Positions 29,352 to 39,079 of a stretch of DNA of 64,000 bases are shown here, one piece after another (the first letter of the stretch is position 1; the number at the start of each line of letters is the position of its first letter). The notes beneath the pieces were generated by a model. The model saw only the letters and a program-made list of their open reading frames with translations. It was not told where the DNA came from and made no database searches. The stretch is from Nocardia sp. NBC_01327 (GTDB lineage: Bacteria > Actinomycetota > Actinomycetes > Mycobacteriales > Mycobacteriaceae), in NCBI RefSeq assembly GCF_035958815.1, contig NZ_CP108383.1, positions 2,728,001-2,792,000 on the forward strand. The letters are read 5' to 3'. Both the position numbers and the translations under genes were made by a program.

Positions 29352-31370
29352 GTGCCCGCGGTTGGGGACGTGCTCGACGGTGCTGCGCTGCTGCGCTGGG
29401 GGCAGGGCTGCCTACACGCCCTGGAACGCCACCGTGACGAGATCAACGCGCTGAACGTTTTCCCGGTCGCCGACTCCGATACCGGCACCAATCTCTTCAG
29501 CACCATGCGCGCGGCGGTCCGAGCCGCCGAAGCCCTCGCCGCAGACCGGTCCCGCGGCAGCGACCGGTCAGCGGCCGACCAGGCTGTGGGCGAGACCACG
29601 TCAGGTGCGGCAGCTCGGCGCGCCGAGCGGGATTTCGGCGTCGTGAGTGCACCGAATTCGGATGCCGAGAGCGCTGAGCAGGTCAGGTCCGCCGATGCGG
29701 TACTGAATACGCGGTTGTCCGCGCAGGAGGTTGCCGGAGCCATGGCTCGGGCGGCGACGATCGGGGCGCGAGGCAATTCGGGAATCATCCTGTCGCAGGT
29801 GCTGCGTGGCGTGGCCGAGGCGGTGAGTGACGGGCCGCTCGATGAACGGACATTGCGGGAAGGGCTGCGGCGAGCGGCGCTGCTGGTGCGGGAGGCGCTG
29901 AGTTCGCCGGTCGAGGGGACCATGCTGACCGTGCTGGACTGTGCGGCTGAGCGGGCCGTCGATTGTTCGGAGCGCACCCTGGCCGCTGTTGCGCTCGCTG
30001 CTGCCGATGGTGCGGCGAAGGCGCTCGGTGAGACTCCCGGACAACTCGGAGTATTGCGGCAGGCCGGGGTTGTGGACGCCGGCGCGCGCGGATTGCTGGT
30101 CCTGCTGGACGAATTGGTGGCCGCGACCGGTGGACAGCCGGTGGCTCGGCCCGCGTATGTGAGGAATGGCGAGCGTGGGGCGCGACCGGGGGGCGGCATG
30201 AGCTCGGTCGGTCCATCAGGTGTGGCCCCAGGGAACTCCGGGACCGTCCTCGACGCGACCCCTGCAACGGCCACTGGGGCAGAGGCCGGTGCACGTGCGG
30301 CGACTGCGGACGGCGTGGCAACCGGAACTGCGGGTGCGGCGGCTGCGCATGCCCAGAATGTCAGCGGGACGATGGGGACCCCGAATGCGTTGGGGCCCAG
30401 TGGGATCGGGATGCGGGGCGGAAGTCTCGGCGGTGGCGAGCATGAGACGGTGGAGGGGTTCGGGGGTGGGTATGCGCCGCAGTATGAGGTCATGTATCTG
30501 CTGAGTGGGACCGATGAGCGGCGGGTTGCCCGGTTGCGGGAACAGCTCGACGGGCTGGGGGATTCGGTGGTCGTCGTGGGGGACGGGGGCGGGATCTGGT
30601 CGGCGCATGTGCATTGCGCGGATGCGGGGGCGGCGGTGGAGGCCGGGCTGGCGGCGGGGCGGGTGAGCGGGATTCGGATCGAGACGCTGGCGGTGTCGGC
30701 GCATGCGCCGGGCGGGCCGGGCGAGCGGGGGATTCTCGCGGTGGCCTCGGGGGCGGGGGCGGTGCGCCTGTTCGAGGATGCGGGAGCCGAGGTGCTCGAG
30801 GGGGATGTGACGGCCCAGGCCCTGCTGGCCGGGATTCGGCGACTGCCCCACCGTGAGGTGCTGGTGCTGCCGAACGGCGCCCTGCCTGCACACGAGTTGA
30901 TGGCGGTGAGTGTGGCCGCGCGCGACGGGAATCGCGATGTGCTCATGCTGCCGAGCGCCTCGATGGTGCAGGGGCTGGCGGCATTGTCCATGCACGACGG
31001 CGGGCGGATCGCGGCCGACGATGTCTTCGCCATGTCCGAGGCTGCCGCCGGAACCCGCTGGGGCGCTTTGCAAATCGCGCCGGAGCGCGCCCTCACGATT
31101 GTCGGCACCTGCGAGGCGGGTGACGGGCTCGGCCTCGTCGGGCACGATGTGGTGGTCATCGATTCGAATGTGGCCTCCGCCGGATGCACCCTGCTGGACC
31201 GAATGCTCGGTCTCGGTGGGGAATTGGTGACCATGCTCATCGGTGCGGAAGTGCCGCAGGGGCTTTCGGAAGAATTGGCCGAGCATGTCGGCGCCTCGTT
31301 CCCGGGTGTCGAGGTGGTGGTGTATCCCGGTGGTCAGGCCGGTGATCTGGTGCAGATCGGGGTGGAATAG
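29352..31370 (+). CDS. DAK/FakA-like phosphatase-domain protein
   Basis: 672 residues. The N-terminal DhaL-type nucleotide domain has NVFPVADSDTGTNLFSTM and GARGNSGIILSQ, and the C-terminal half has the DegV-linked region of FakA-type proteins (APQYEVMYLLSG onward, then VLPNGALPAHELM). FakA relatives phosphorylate fatty acids bound to a partner; this is inferred only. Two low-complexity insertions stand out, about residues 60-115 inside the DhaL domain and 275-370 between the halves. GTG 29352 is 8 bases after GGAAGGA. The stop abuts the recG start, so the two are coupled. M. tuberculosis has this locus split as two genes (from memory). Confidence 0.85.
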   Translation: MPAVGDVLDGAALLRWGQGCLHALERHRDEINALNVFPVADSDTGTNLFSTMRAAVRAAEALAADRSRGSDRSAADQAVGETTSGAAARRAERDFGVVSAPNSDAESAEQVRSADAVLNTRLSAQEVAGAMARAATIGARGNSGIILSQVLRGVAEAVSDGPLDERTLREGLRRAALLVREALSSPVEGTMLTVLDCAAERAVDCSERTLAAVALAAADGAAKALGETPGQLGVLRQAGVVDAGARGLLVLLDELVAATGGQPVARPAYVRNGERGARPGGGMSSVGPSGVAPGNSGTVLDATPATATGAEAGARAATADGVATGTAGAAAAHAQNVSGTMGTPNALGPSGIGMRGGSLGGGEHETVEGFGGGYAPQYEVMYLLSGTDERRVARLREQLDGLGDSVVVVGDGGGIWSAHVHCADAGAAVEAGLAAGRVSGIRIETLAVSAHAPGGPGERGILAVASGAGAVRLFEDAGAEVLEGDVTAQALLAGIRRLPHREVLVLPNGALPAHELMAVSVAARDGNRDVLMLPSASMVQGLAALSMHDGGRIAADDVFAMSEAAAGTRWGALQIAPERALTIVGTCEAGDGLGLVGHDVVVIDSNVASAGCTLLDRMLGLGGELVTMLIGAEVPQGLSEELAEHVGASFPGVEVVVYPGGQAGDLVQIGVE

Positions 31371-33641
31371 GTGGCGACACTGGGTGATCGGCTCGACCAT
31401 GTGCTCGGCGTGAAGGCCGCCGAACCGCTGGCCGAGGCGTTCGATATGAGCACCGTCGAGGACCTGCTACGGCACTATCCGCTGCGCTATGCCACGCAGG
31501 GGCAGCCGCTCACCGAGGAGGCGCCGGAGGAGGGCCAGCACATCACCGTCATGGGCCGGGTCACCAAAACCGATCTGCGCCCCATGAAGAATCGGCGCGG
31601 CAGCCTGCTGAAGGTGAGTCTGGACACCGGCTCCGCGAAGCCGATCGAGGTCACCTTCTTCAATGGCGACAAGGTCCGCCACCTCGTGAAGGAGGGTGTG
31701 CGCGCCATGATGTCCGGCACCGTGCACTGGTGGCGGCCGGACCGGTGGAACCTCTCGCATCCGGATTATCTGATCCTGCCCGACAAGGGCGAGGGCTCCG
31801 TCGAGAGCCTCACCTCGGTGCGCGGCGGCGGCGCCCTGCGCGGACTGGCGCAGAGCGCGAAAGGCGCCGGGGGCGTGGATATCTCGTTCTTCGAACGAGA
31901 GTTCATCCCGGTGTACCCGGCCACCGCGAAGGTGCAGAGCTGGGATCTGCTGCGCTGTGTGCGGCAGGTGCTCGATCAGCTCGATCCCATCGAGGATCCG
32001 CTGCCCGAGGACCTGCGCGCCGAACATGCCCTGGTGCCGGTCTCCGATGCGCTGCGGCTCATTCACCTACCCGAGAGCAAGTCCGATATCGAACAGGCCA
32101 GGGGCCGACTGCGTTTCGACGAAGCCCTGGCCCTGCAGCTGGTGCTGGCCGAGCGCCGGCATCAGGCGGAGGGGCGCACCGCGAAGGCGAGCCTGCCGCG
32201 CACCGACGGCATTGCCGCCGCCTTCGACAAGCGGCTGCCGTTCGAGTTGACGGAGGGTCAGCAGGCCGTCATCGAGGAGATCTCCGCCGATCTGTCGCGC
32301 ACCCATCCCATGCACCGGCTGCTGCAGGGCGAGGTGGGTTCCGGCAAAACCATCGTCTCCCTGCTCGCCATGCTGCAGGTGGTCGACAACGGTCAGCAGT
32401 GCGCACTGCTCGCTCCGACGGAAGTTCTTGCCTCCCAGCACTATCGGTCGCTGAAGAATATGCTCGGCGATCTCGGCAATGCCGGTGAACTGGGCGCGTC
32501 CGATATCGCCACCAAGGTGGTGCTGGTGACCGGTTCCATGTCGGTGGGCCAGAAGCGGGCCGCGCTGCTGGACGCCGTCACCGGTGAGGCGGGCATCCTG
32601 ATCGGCACGCACGCCCTCATCCAGGATTCGGTGGAGTTCTTCGACCTCGGCATGGTGGTGGTCGACGAACAGCACCGCTTCGGTGTGGAGCAGCGAGATG
32701 CCCTGCGCGCCAAGGCCAAGAACGGCATCAGCCCGCACCTGCTGGTCATGACCGCCACCCCCATCCCGCGCACCATCGCCATGACCACCCTCGGCGATCT
32801 CGAGACCTCCACCCTCACCCAGCTGCCGCGCGGCCGCTCGCCCATCACCTCGAAGGTGGTGCCCGCGAAGGCGAAACCGTCCTGGGTGGATCGCGCGTGG
32901 GAGCGCATTCACGAGGAGGTGCAGGCGGGCCGCCAGGCGTACGTGGTGTGCTCCCGCATCGGTGACGAGGAGGAGAACGGTAAAACCAAGGGCCGCAAGG
33001 CGAAATCCGAGGAGGAGAAGGAAGGCCCCACCACGCACTCCGCCGTCGACATCTACGAGATGCTGAGCACCGGCGCGCTGAAGGATCTGCGCATCGGCCT
33101 GCTGCACGGCCGTCTGCCCTCGGACGAGAAGGACCGCGTCATGCGGGCTTTCAACGATGCCGAGATCGATGTGCTGGTCTGCACCACGGTCGTCGAAGTC
33201 GGCGTGGACGTCCCGAACGCGACCGTCATGGTGATCGTCGACGCCGACCGCTTCGGCGTGAGCCAGCTGCACCAGCTCCGCGGCCGCGTCGGCCGCGGCA
33301 AACACCCCGGCCTCTGCCTCCTCATCACCGAATCCGGCCCCGTAGGAACGGCAATGGCCCGCCTCGAAGCGGTAGCAGCCACCACCGACGGCTTCGAACT
33401 GGCAGTCCTGGACCTCCGCCAACGCCGCGAAGGCGACGTCCTCGGCTCGGCCCAATCCGGCACCGCCCGCAGCCTCCGCCTCCTCTCCCTCCTCGACGAC
33501 CTCGAAGTAATCACCGCCGCACAACAACTGGCCCGCGAAGTAGTCACCGCCGACCCAGGCCTGCAAAAACACCCCGGCCTAGCCGGCATGATGACCGCCG
33601 CCGTAGACGGCGAACGCCTGGAATACCTCGCCAAGTCATAA
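31371..33641 (+). CDS. recG: ATP-dependent DNA helicase RecG
   Basis: 756 residues. It remodels stalled forks and Holliday junctions. An N-terminal OB wedge domain (GRVTKTDLRPMKNRRGSLLK) is followed by Walker A GEVGSGKT, DEQHRFGVEQRDALR, TATPIPRT and the helicase C domain ending in QLRGRVGRG and ERLEYLAKS. A lysine/glutamate-rich insertion, EENGKTKGRKAKSEEEKEG, lies between motifs III and IV. GTG 31371 starts on the base after the DAK stop. The last 250 bases are unusually C-rich, but the frame stays intact. Confidence 0.96.
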   Translation: MATLGDRLDHVLGVKAAEPLAEAFDMSTVEDLLRHYPLRYATQGQPLTEEAPEEGQHITVMGRVTKTDLRPMKNRRGSLLKVSLDTGSAKPIEVTFFNGDKVRHLVKEGVRAMMSGTVHWWRPDRWNLSHPDYLILPDKGEGSVESLTSVRGGGALRGLAQSAKGAGGVDISFFEREFIPVYPATAKVQSWDLLRCVRQVLDQLDPIEDPLPEDLRAEHALVPVSDALRLIHLPESKSDIEQARGRLRFDEALALQLVLAERRHQAEGRTAKASLPRTDGIAAAFDKRLPFELTEGQQAVIEEISADLSRTHPMHRLLQGEVGSGKTIVSLLAMLQVVDNGQQCALLAPTEVLASQHYRSLKNMLGDLGNAGELGASDIATKVVLVTGSMSVGQKRAALLDAVTGEAGILIGTHALIQDSVEFFDLGMVVVDEQHRFGVEQRDALRAKAKNGISPHLLVMTATPIPRTIAMTTLGDLETSTLTQLPRGRSPITSKVVPAKAKPSWVDRAWERIHEEVQAGRQAYVVCSRIGDEEENGKTKGRKAKSEEEKEGPTTHSAVDIYEMLSTGALKDLRIGLLHGRLPSDEKDRVMRAFNDAEIDVLVCTTVVEVGVDVPNATVMVIVDADRFGVSQLHQLRGRVGRGKHPGLCLLITESGPVGTAMARLEAVAATTDGFELAVLDLRQRREGDVLGSAQSGTARSLRLLSLLDDLEVITAAQQLAREVVTADPGLQKHPGLAGMMTAAVDGERLEYLAKS

Positions 33642-33819
33642 CCCGCCGAAGTCAGCACCGACCCGCGTACCGGCGAGCTGTACCGAGTGGGCTCTTCAGG
33701 GTCGACGGAACAGGTTGTCTCAGTACCGAACAGCGCTTACAGCGTCTGTTCGGTCGAGAGACGACCGGTGTGGTCGCGGAGACGGGCTGTGAGGTGAAGG
33801 GGAGGGTCGCCGGGTGCGG

Positions 33820-35241
33820 TTACTGGGGGAGGCGGGGGTAGGGGAGGTCGCTGCTGGTGTTTTCGGTGATGGCCAGGGGGCGGCCTATTTGGGGGAAGGC
33901 GCGTTGGGAGCAGCTGGGGCGTTCGCAGACTTTGCAGCCGGCGCCGATCGGGATGGCGGTGGTGGGGTCCTCGAGTGGGAGGCCTCGGGAGTAGGTGAGG
34001 CGGTCGGCGTATTCGATATCGCAGCCCAGGCCGATGGCGAATTCTTTTCCGGCGGTGCCGAATCCGGTCGGGGTGGGGGTGGTGGTGCGGGCGATCCACA
34101 GGTAGCGGCGGCCGTCGGGCATGGCGGCGACCTGGGTCAGCATGCGGCCGGGGTGGGCGAAGGCCTCGTGCACCACCCAGAGCGGGCAGCTGCCGCCGAC
34201 TCTGGAGAAGTGGAATGCGGTGGCGGACTGGCGTTTCGAGATATTGCCGGCGCGGTCGGTGCGGACCAGGAAGAAGGGCACCCCGCGCTGGCCCTGCCGC
34301 TGCAGGGTGCTGAGCCGGTGGCAGATGGTTTCGAAGCCGACCTCGAAACGCAGGCTGAGCAGGTCGATATCGTAATGGAGCTCTTCGGCCGAGCGCAGGA
34401 ATTTGCTGTACGGCAGCACCAGCGCGCCGGCGAAGTAGTTGGCCAGCCCGAGGCGGGCGAGAGTGCGGGATTCTCCTGCGAGCGACGGTGTTTCGTCCAG
34501 CACCTCGTCGAGCAGATTGCCGTGCAACAGGAAGGCGAGGGTGGACGCGATCTGGAAGGCGCGCTGCCCCGGCCGGAGTCTTCGGGCGAGCGTGAGCGTC
34601 CGGGTCTCCGGTTCGTAGTGGCGCTTGGGCACATTCGGGTCGGCCCCGTCGCCGCGCACCAGCACGGTGACGCCCGCGCGCTCCTCGGCCACCCGTGCCA
34701 GCTGCCGGTCCAGCGAGCCGACGGTGAGCCCGCAGTCGTCGAACAGTCGCTCGGCCGCGAGGTCGAGCTGGGCGATGTGATTGTGATGGTCGTAGAAGAA
34801 GTCGCGCACATCCTCGTACGGCATCGGCACGCCCGGAGCGCCGGTCGGCGTGGCGACCTTGGCCGAGAGCAGATCCAGTTGATCGGTGGCCGCTCGTAGT
34901 CGGCGGTGCATGGCCACAACGATTTTCGAGACCTCCGGCATGCGGGTCGCCAGATCCTCGACCTCGGCGACGGGCGCGGCATTGCCGCCCGCGGCCTCCA
35001 CCAGGATCTCGTGTAGATCGGAGACGAGGCGGGCATCGGAATCCGCGGCGAAGAACTGCACATCCAGATCGAAGGTGGAGTTCAGTTTGAGAAGCACCGG
35101 AATGGTCAGTGGCCGCTGATCTCGCTCGAGCTGGTTGAGGTAGCTGGGGGACAGATCCAGGGATTTGGCCAAGGCCGCCTGGGTCATCCGGCGTTCCTCG
35201 CGCAACCGTCGTAGTCGGGCACCCGCATACATCTTGCGCAC
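33820..35241 (-). CDS. ramB: RamB-like XRE/short-chain-fatty-acid regulator
   Basis: 473 residues. An XRE helix-turn-helix occupies residues 7-62 (TQAALAKSLDLSPSYLNQLE), then the ImmA/IrrE-like domain with LHGNLLDE and the long acyl-regulator C-terminal region with GAGCKVCERPSCSQRAFPQ, where cysteines could bind metal. This is the architecture of RamB (Rv0465c type), which controls glyoxylate and methylcitrate genes in relatives; target genes are not in the window. ATG 35241. No terminator is obvious between it and the convergent recG, 178 bases away. A possible self-operator lies at 35267-35281. Confidence 0.85.
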   Translation of the reverse strand: MRKMYAGARLRRLREERRMTQAALAKSLDLSPSYLNQLERDQRPLTIPVLLKLNSTFDLDVQFFAADSDARLVSDLHEILVEAAGGNAAPVAEVEDLATRMPEVSKIVVAMHRRLRAATDQLDLLSAKVATPTGAPGVPMPYEDVRDFFYDHHNHIAQLDLAAERLFDDCGLTVGSLDRQLARVAEERAGVTVLVRGDGADPNVPKRHYEPETRTLTLARRLRPGQRAFQIASTLAFLLHGNLLDEVLDETPSLAGESRTLARLGLANYFAGALVLPYSKFLRSAEELHYDIDLLSLRFEVGFETICHRLSTLQRQGQRGVPFFLVRTDRAGNISKRQSATAFHFSRVGGSCPLWVVHEAFAHPGRMLTQVAAMPDGRRYLWIARTTTPTPTGFGTAGKEFAIGLGCDIEYADRLTYSRGLPLEDPTTAIPIGAGCKVCERPSCSQRAFPQIGRPLAITENTSSDLPYPRLPQ

Positions 35242-35266
35242 AATGCGAGATGCTACCGATCAGGCT

Positions 35267-35281
35267 TTGCAATCATCGCAA
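35267..35281. promoter_or_regulatory. TTGC-N7-GCAA dyad upstream of ramB
   Basis: TTGCAATCATCGCAA, preceded by CTT, lies 25 bases upstream of the ramB start. RamB boxes known from Corynebacterium contain a TTTGCAAA-type core (from memory), so it may be an autoregulatory site. Confidence 0.35.
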
Positions 35282-35398
35282 TATGAAGGTACTTGTCCGC
35301 ATTTCTTATTCCTGCATGGGATTTCGCCGCCGCGCTCCGACTGCGTAGCATGCGAATTCGGCAATTCGGGCAGTTCCGGGCCGGTGCGATCGGCCATT

Positions 35399-36570
35399 TC
35401 AGGTCAGCAGCAGGTGAACCTGAAGTTCGCCGACGAGGAAGCCGAGCACCGCGCCGATAGCCACCAGTTTCCACTCGTCCTGTTTGAACGCGGGGCGCAG
35501 CAGGCCCTCGTACTCGTCGTCGCTGAGCTGCTCGGTCTTCTCGATGACCAGGCTGCGCACGTCCAGGGCCTCGATGGCATGCCGGTCGAAGCCCGAATTC
35601 GCCGCGGCCCGCACATGATCGAGCACGAAGGCGACGGCATCGCGCTGCAGGCCGGGCCGGTCTGCAGGTCGAGGAATTCGGTGACGTGATGATCGAGGAT
35701 CGAAGCCAACCGGTCGGCTCGCTGTCCGTTCAGCACCGCCTCCAGAATGCGTGCGGGGGTGAGGATTTCGGTGGCGATGAGATCGCCGTAATCGGTGCAG
35801 ACCTCCTCGCGGCGCTTGTGGAACAGGCCCTGCCAGCGCAGCGGTCCGATACCGACCGGGCGGATCGGACGGAAGATCATCTGCAGCGCCAGCCAGTCGG
35901 TGACCAAGCCGGTGAAACCACCGAAAGCGGGCATGAGCCAGGAGGAATGGGTGAACGCCCAGGTGATCATCTGCACGAAACCGAGGACCGTGCCGAAGAT
36001 CAGCCCGGAGCGCACGATGAACCGCAGCTCATTGCGGCCGACCCGGCGCACCATCTCCACCAGCAGCGTCTTATCGTCCACCAGCGCGCTGATCGCCATC
36101 CCGCGCAGGTCCATCACCTGATCGAGATTGGTGCGCAGATCGACGACGATATCCTCGATGAGCTGCGGCAGATCCCGTTGTGCGCGTTCGATGATGGCGC
36201 GCCGGCCCGCCTCGGGCATGTTCACCCACAGCCGCGGCTGATGCTTCATCATCATTTCGCGGACCATGTAGTCCACGCCCGCGTCCAGGGGTTCGCGCAG
36301 GCGCGTGGTCAGTTCCGCGATATCGATGCGGGCGATGATGTCCTGTGGATCGATGAGCTTGCCGAACATGAGGTCGACCGCGATGGTCGCCATGCGCGGC
36401 GCGGAGCGCGGGATGACGCCCTGCCAGCCCAACCACGGTGGGATGCCGCGGAATTCGAGCGGATACATGAGCATCTGCACGGCGACGATCTTGGTCACCC
36501 AGCCGATGAGCGCGGCGACGAGCGGAATCGAGCAGTACAGCAGCCAGTGGTCGGCGAAATCGGCGATCAC
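35399..36570 (-). pseudogene. DUF445 membrane protein, one-base frameshift near the 3' end
   Basis: The 5' frame (GTG at 36570) encodes a DUF445 protein: an N-terminal membrane helix (LLYCSIPLVAALIGWVTKIVAV), MLMYPLEFRGIP, and a long helical domain to FLDLQTGP. From about 35655 the conserved sequence continues in another frame as DAVAFVLDHVRAAANS, ending LVAIGAVLGFLVGELQVHLL, a C-terminal membrane helix. Adding one C to the CCC run near 35657 would restore TGPGLQRDAVAFV. The site is inside a near-palindrome, CTGCAGGCC...GGTCTGCAG, at 35643-35665, so a sequencing error is as likely as a real mutation. Without repair the product ends in 70 unrelated residues. Function of the family is unknown. 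Confidence 0.75.
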
Positions 36571-36623
36571 GACGGGTTCGGCCCCTGGTTCCTGTGTATT
36601 GCCATGCCCGCTCCTCGATGCGA

Positions 36624-36635
36624 CTATTCGAATAG
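36624..36635. promoter_or_regulatory. Perfect palindrome CTATTCGAATAG, candidate IclR operator
   Basis: The 12-base palindrome lies 40 bases before the IclR start and 54 bases from the divergent DUF445 start. A related half-site, GTTATTCGTATC, follows at 36645-36656. The pairing suits a dimeric regulator acting on its own promoter. Confidence 0.45.
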
Positions 36636-36675
36636 AATGATCCGGTTATTCGTATCGTGAGGCTAGGAGAAACAC

Positions 36676-37575
36676 GTGCCCGCTGGCAAGACGGAGAGCT
36701 CGCCGCCTACCCAGCGCGTCATCGCCATCGTGGAACTGCTCGCGGCACAGCGCAACACCCTCACCTCCGCCGAAATCGCCGACGGCCTCGACCTCAACCG
36801 TTCCACGGCAGGTGCGATCCTGTCCGCGCTCGCCGAACGCGGATGGGTGCGGCGGTTGCCGGATCTGACCTACCAACTCGGCCCGGCCGTCGCCGCGCTC
36901 GGCAGGCGGGAGGCGGATTCCCGGGGCGATCGGATCTGGCTGAACGAAGAATTGGAGCGGCTCGCGGCCCGCGTCGACTGCGGCGCGGCGCTCACCGCTC
37001 TCGCCGGTGAGCGCATCGAGTTCGTCGCCGTGACTCGTGATCGGCTTACCGTCGGCATCGAATCCGGGGCGCGCATCCCGCTGCGGGCGCCCGCGGGCGC
37101 GGCCATCATCGCGCACTCCAGCGCTGCGCGCCAACAGGATTGGCTGCAGACCCGCGGACCCGAACGCCGTGAGGAATACCGCGACGTGCTGTCCACCCTG
37201 CGCACCACCGGCTACTGCGCCTGGCGGCTGGAACCCGACAGTATGCCCACCGTCCGGGTGCTCTCCGAGGTCGCCGATCACCTCGCCGATCATCCGGCGA
37301 GCAAGGATCTGCGCGGCCGCGTGCTGGCCCAGCTCGGCACCATTATCGGCAGCGCCTACGACCAGGAGACCCTCGACGAGGAGATCCCGCTGCCGATCAG
37401 CTACCTGAGCGCACCGGTGTTCGACGGTGGCGGGCGTGCGGTCATGGAACTCCAGATCGGCCCGCTCCGAATGGATGTCACCCGCGAGGAACGCCGCCGC
37501 TACCTCGCCGAACTGGCCACCGCCGCCCGCCGCATCGGCGACGGCGTCAACAGCAAGAACCAGTCGCAGACCTAG
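36676..37575 (+). CDS. IclR-family transcriptional regulator
   Basis: 299 residues. An N-terminal winged helix at residues 12-70 (LTSAEIADGLDLNRSTAGAI as recognition helix) precedes an IclR-like effector domain (GARIPLRAPAGAAIIAHSS). The GTG at 36676 follows AGGAG. It is convergent with the SHS transporter gene, with a 22-base gap, so it may control that uptake system; the ligand is unknown. It is not close to LtbR in sequence. A palindrome sits upstream. Confidence 0.8.
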   Translation: MPAGKTESSPPTQRVIAIVELLAAQRNTLTSAEIADGLDLNRSTAGAILSALAERGWVRRLPDLTYQLGPAVAALGRREADSRGDRIWLNEELERLAARVDCGAALTALAGERIEFVAVTRDRLTVGIESGARIPLRAPAGAAIIAHSSAARQQDWLQTRGPERREEYRDVLSTLRTTGYCAWRLEPDSMPTVRVLSEVADHLADHPASKDLRGRVLAQLGTIIGSAYDQETLDEEIPLPISYLSAPVFDGGGRAVMELQIGPLRMDVTREERRRYLAELATAARRIGDGVNSKNQSQT

Positions 37576-37597
37576 CGCGGAACCACGGCTGTGCCGA

Positions 37598-38866
37598 TCA
37601 ACCCGCGGGCGCCCGGCCGTCCTCGGGGGCGGCGCCGAACCGGATGCCCTTGGCCTCCTTGCCTATCGAGGTGAGGACGATGACGGCGATGAGAACCGGG
37701 ATGATGGTCGCGGCGAGGGCGAAGGGGTAGCCGTGTGATTCGGCCAGGCGCTCCTGGATGGGGAGGTTCAGCGAGGCGAGCAGGTTGCCGAGCTGGTAGG
37801 TGACGCCGGGGTAGAAGCCGCGGATCGCATCGGGGGACATCTCGGTGAGATGTGCGGGGATGACGCCCCACGCGCCCTGCACCATGAGCTGCATCAGGAA
37901 TGAGCCGAGGCACAGCATGGCCGCGGTGTGCGAATACGCCCACAGCGGCACGATCGGCAATCCGAGCAGGGCGCAGAAGATGATCGTGTAGCGGCGGCCG
38001 TACCGCTGCGAAAGCGTGCCGAAGACCAGGCCGCCGATGATCGCGCCGATGTTGTAGATCACCGCGATCCATTTGGCGGTGACGGTGGAGAGTCCCGCAC
38101 CGCCGTGCTGGGTGGCCGACAGGAATGTCGGATAGACGTCCTGCGTACCGTGGCTCATCCAGTTGAACGCCGTCATCAGCAGCACCAGATACAGGAAGCG
38201 GCGCACGATGACCGGGTTGGTCAGGATGTCGCGGAACGAGGTCGTGGTGACGCGGAGCTTCTCCTGCGCGGCCTCCCACACCTCCGATTCGCGCACCCGG
38301 GTACGCAGAAGCAGGATGATGAGCGCGGGAATGATCGACAGCGCGAACAGCCAGCGCCACGACAGGCCGAGCCAATTCGACACCAGCAGTGAGGCGAGCG
38401 AGGCCAGCAGGTACCCGAACGAGTAGCCCTCCTGGAGCAATCCGGAGAAGAACCCGCGCCGCTCGGCCGGAATCTTCTCCATCGCCAGCGCCGCGCCGAG
38501 ACCCCACTCACCGCCCATGCCGATCCCGTAGAGCATGCGCAGAATCACCAGCACGGTGAAGTTCGGCGCGAACGCGCAGAGGAATCCGACCACCGAGTAC
38601 ACGGCGACGTTCACCATGAGCGGAACGCGCCGCCCGATCCGGTCGGCCCACAATCCGAACAGCAGCGCCCCCACCGGGCGCATGATCAGCGTCGCGGTGG
38701 TGATGAACGCGACCTCACCCTTGGACTTGCCGAAACTCGTGGCGATATCGGCGTAGACGAAGATCACGATGAAGTAGTCGAAGGCGTCCATGGTCCAGCC
38801 GAGCTGGGCGGCGATGAACGAATTACGTTGATCCGCAGTGAGTTTTGTCCTCGGTACCGTCGTCAT
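37598..38866 (-). CDS. MFS transporter of the SHS (sialate/lactate:H+) type
   Basis: 422 residues from ATG 38866, which follows GAGGGG. Twelve membrane helices are predicted by eye. [20 protein letters not shown] at the first helix, [15 protein letters not shown] between helices 2 and 3, and [18 protein letters not shown] in helix 4-5 are typical of the SHS family, which imports lactate, sialic acid or related carboxylates by proton symport. The substrate is inferred from family only. No catabolic genes are adjacent, apart from the convergent IclR regulator. Confidence 0.85.
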   Translation of the reverse strand: MTTVPRTKLTADQRNSFIAAQLGWTMDAFDYFIVIFVYADIATSFGKSKGEVAFITTATLIMRPVGALLFGLWADRIGRRVPLMVNVAVYSVVGFLCAFAPNFTVLVILRMLYGIGMGGEWGLGAALAMEKIPAERRGFFSGLLQEGYSFGYLLASLASLLVSNWLGLSWRWLFALSIIPALIILLLRTRVRESEVWEAAQEKLRVTTTSFRDILTNPVIVRRFLYLVLLMTAFNWMSHGTQDVYPTFLSATQHGGAGLSTVTAKWIAVIYNIGAIIGGLVFGTLSQRYGRRYTIIFCALLGLPIVPLWAYSHTAAMLCLGSFLMQLMVQGAWGVIPAHLTEMSPDAIRGFYPGVTYQLGNLLASLNLPIQERLAESHGYPFALAATIIPVLIAVIVLTSIGKEAKGIRFGAAPEDGRAPAG

Positions 38867-39021
38867 GATTCCCCTCGTCCGCCACCGACCACGCCTCGGC
38901 GACAAGAACCCGACCGGTTCGGAAACACCCGAGACAGCAAGCGCATCCATACTGGACCGTTCTCGCCGATCTTGTCGGCCCTTCGCCGACATCCCAGGTC
39001 AGTACGGTGTGCCCGCGGCGA

Positions 39022-39055
39022 AAAGCGCCCGCAGTCGGCTGACTGCGGGCGCTTT
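39022..39055 (-). terminator. Terminator of metE
   Basis: A perfect 15-base-pair stem, AAAGCGCCCGCAGTC at 39022-39036 with GACTGCGGGCGCTTT at 39041-39055 and a four-base loop. Read leftward it ends in TTTT. It starts 25 bases after the metE stop. Confidence 0.9.
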
Positions 39056-39079
39056 GCGTGGGTCGGGCTAGGGGGCGAA

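Noticed and set aside
32945..33060. Possible disruption of recG by a lysine-rich insertion
   Set aside because: The frame is intact and all helicase motifs are present on both sides; it is only a divergent loop.
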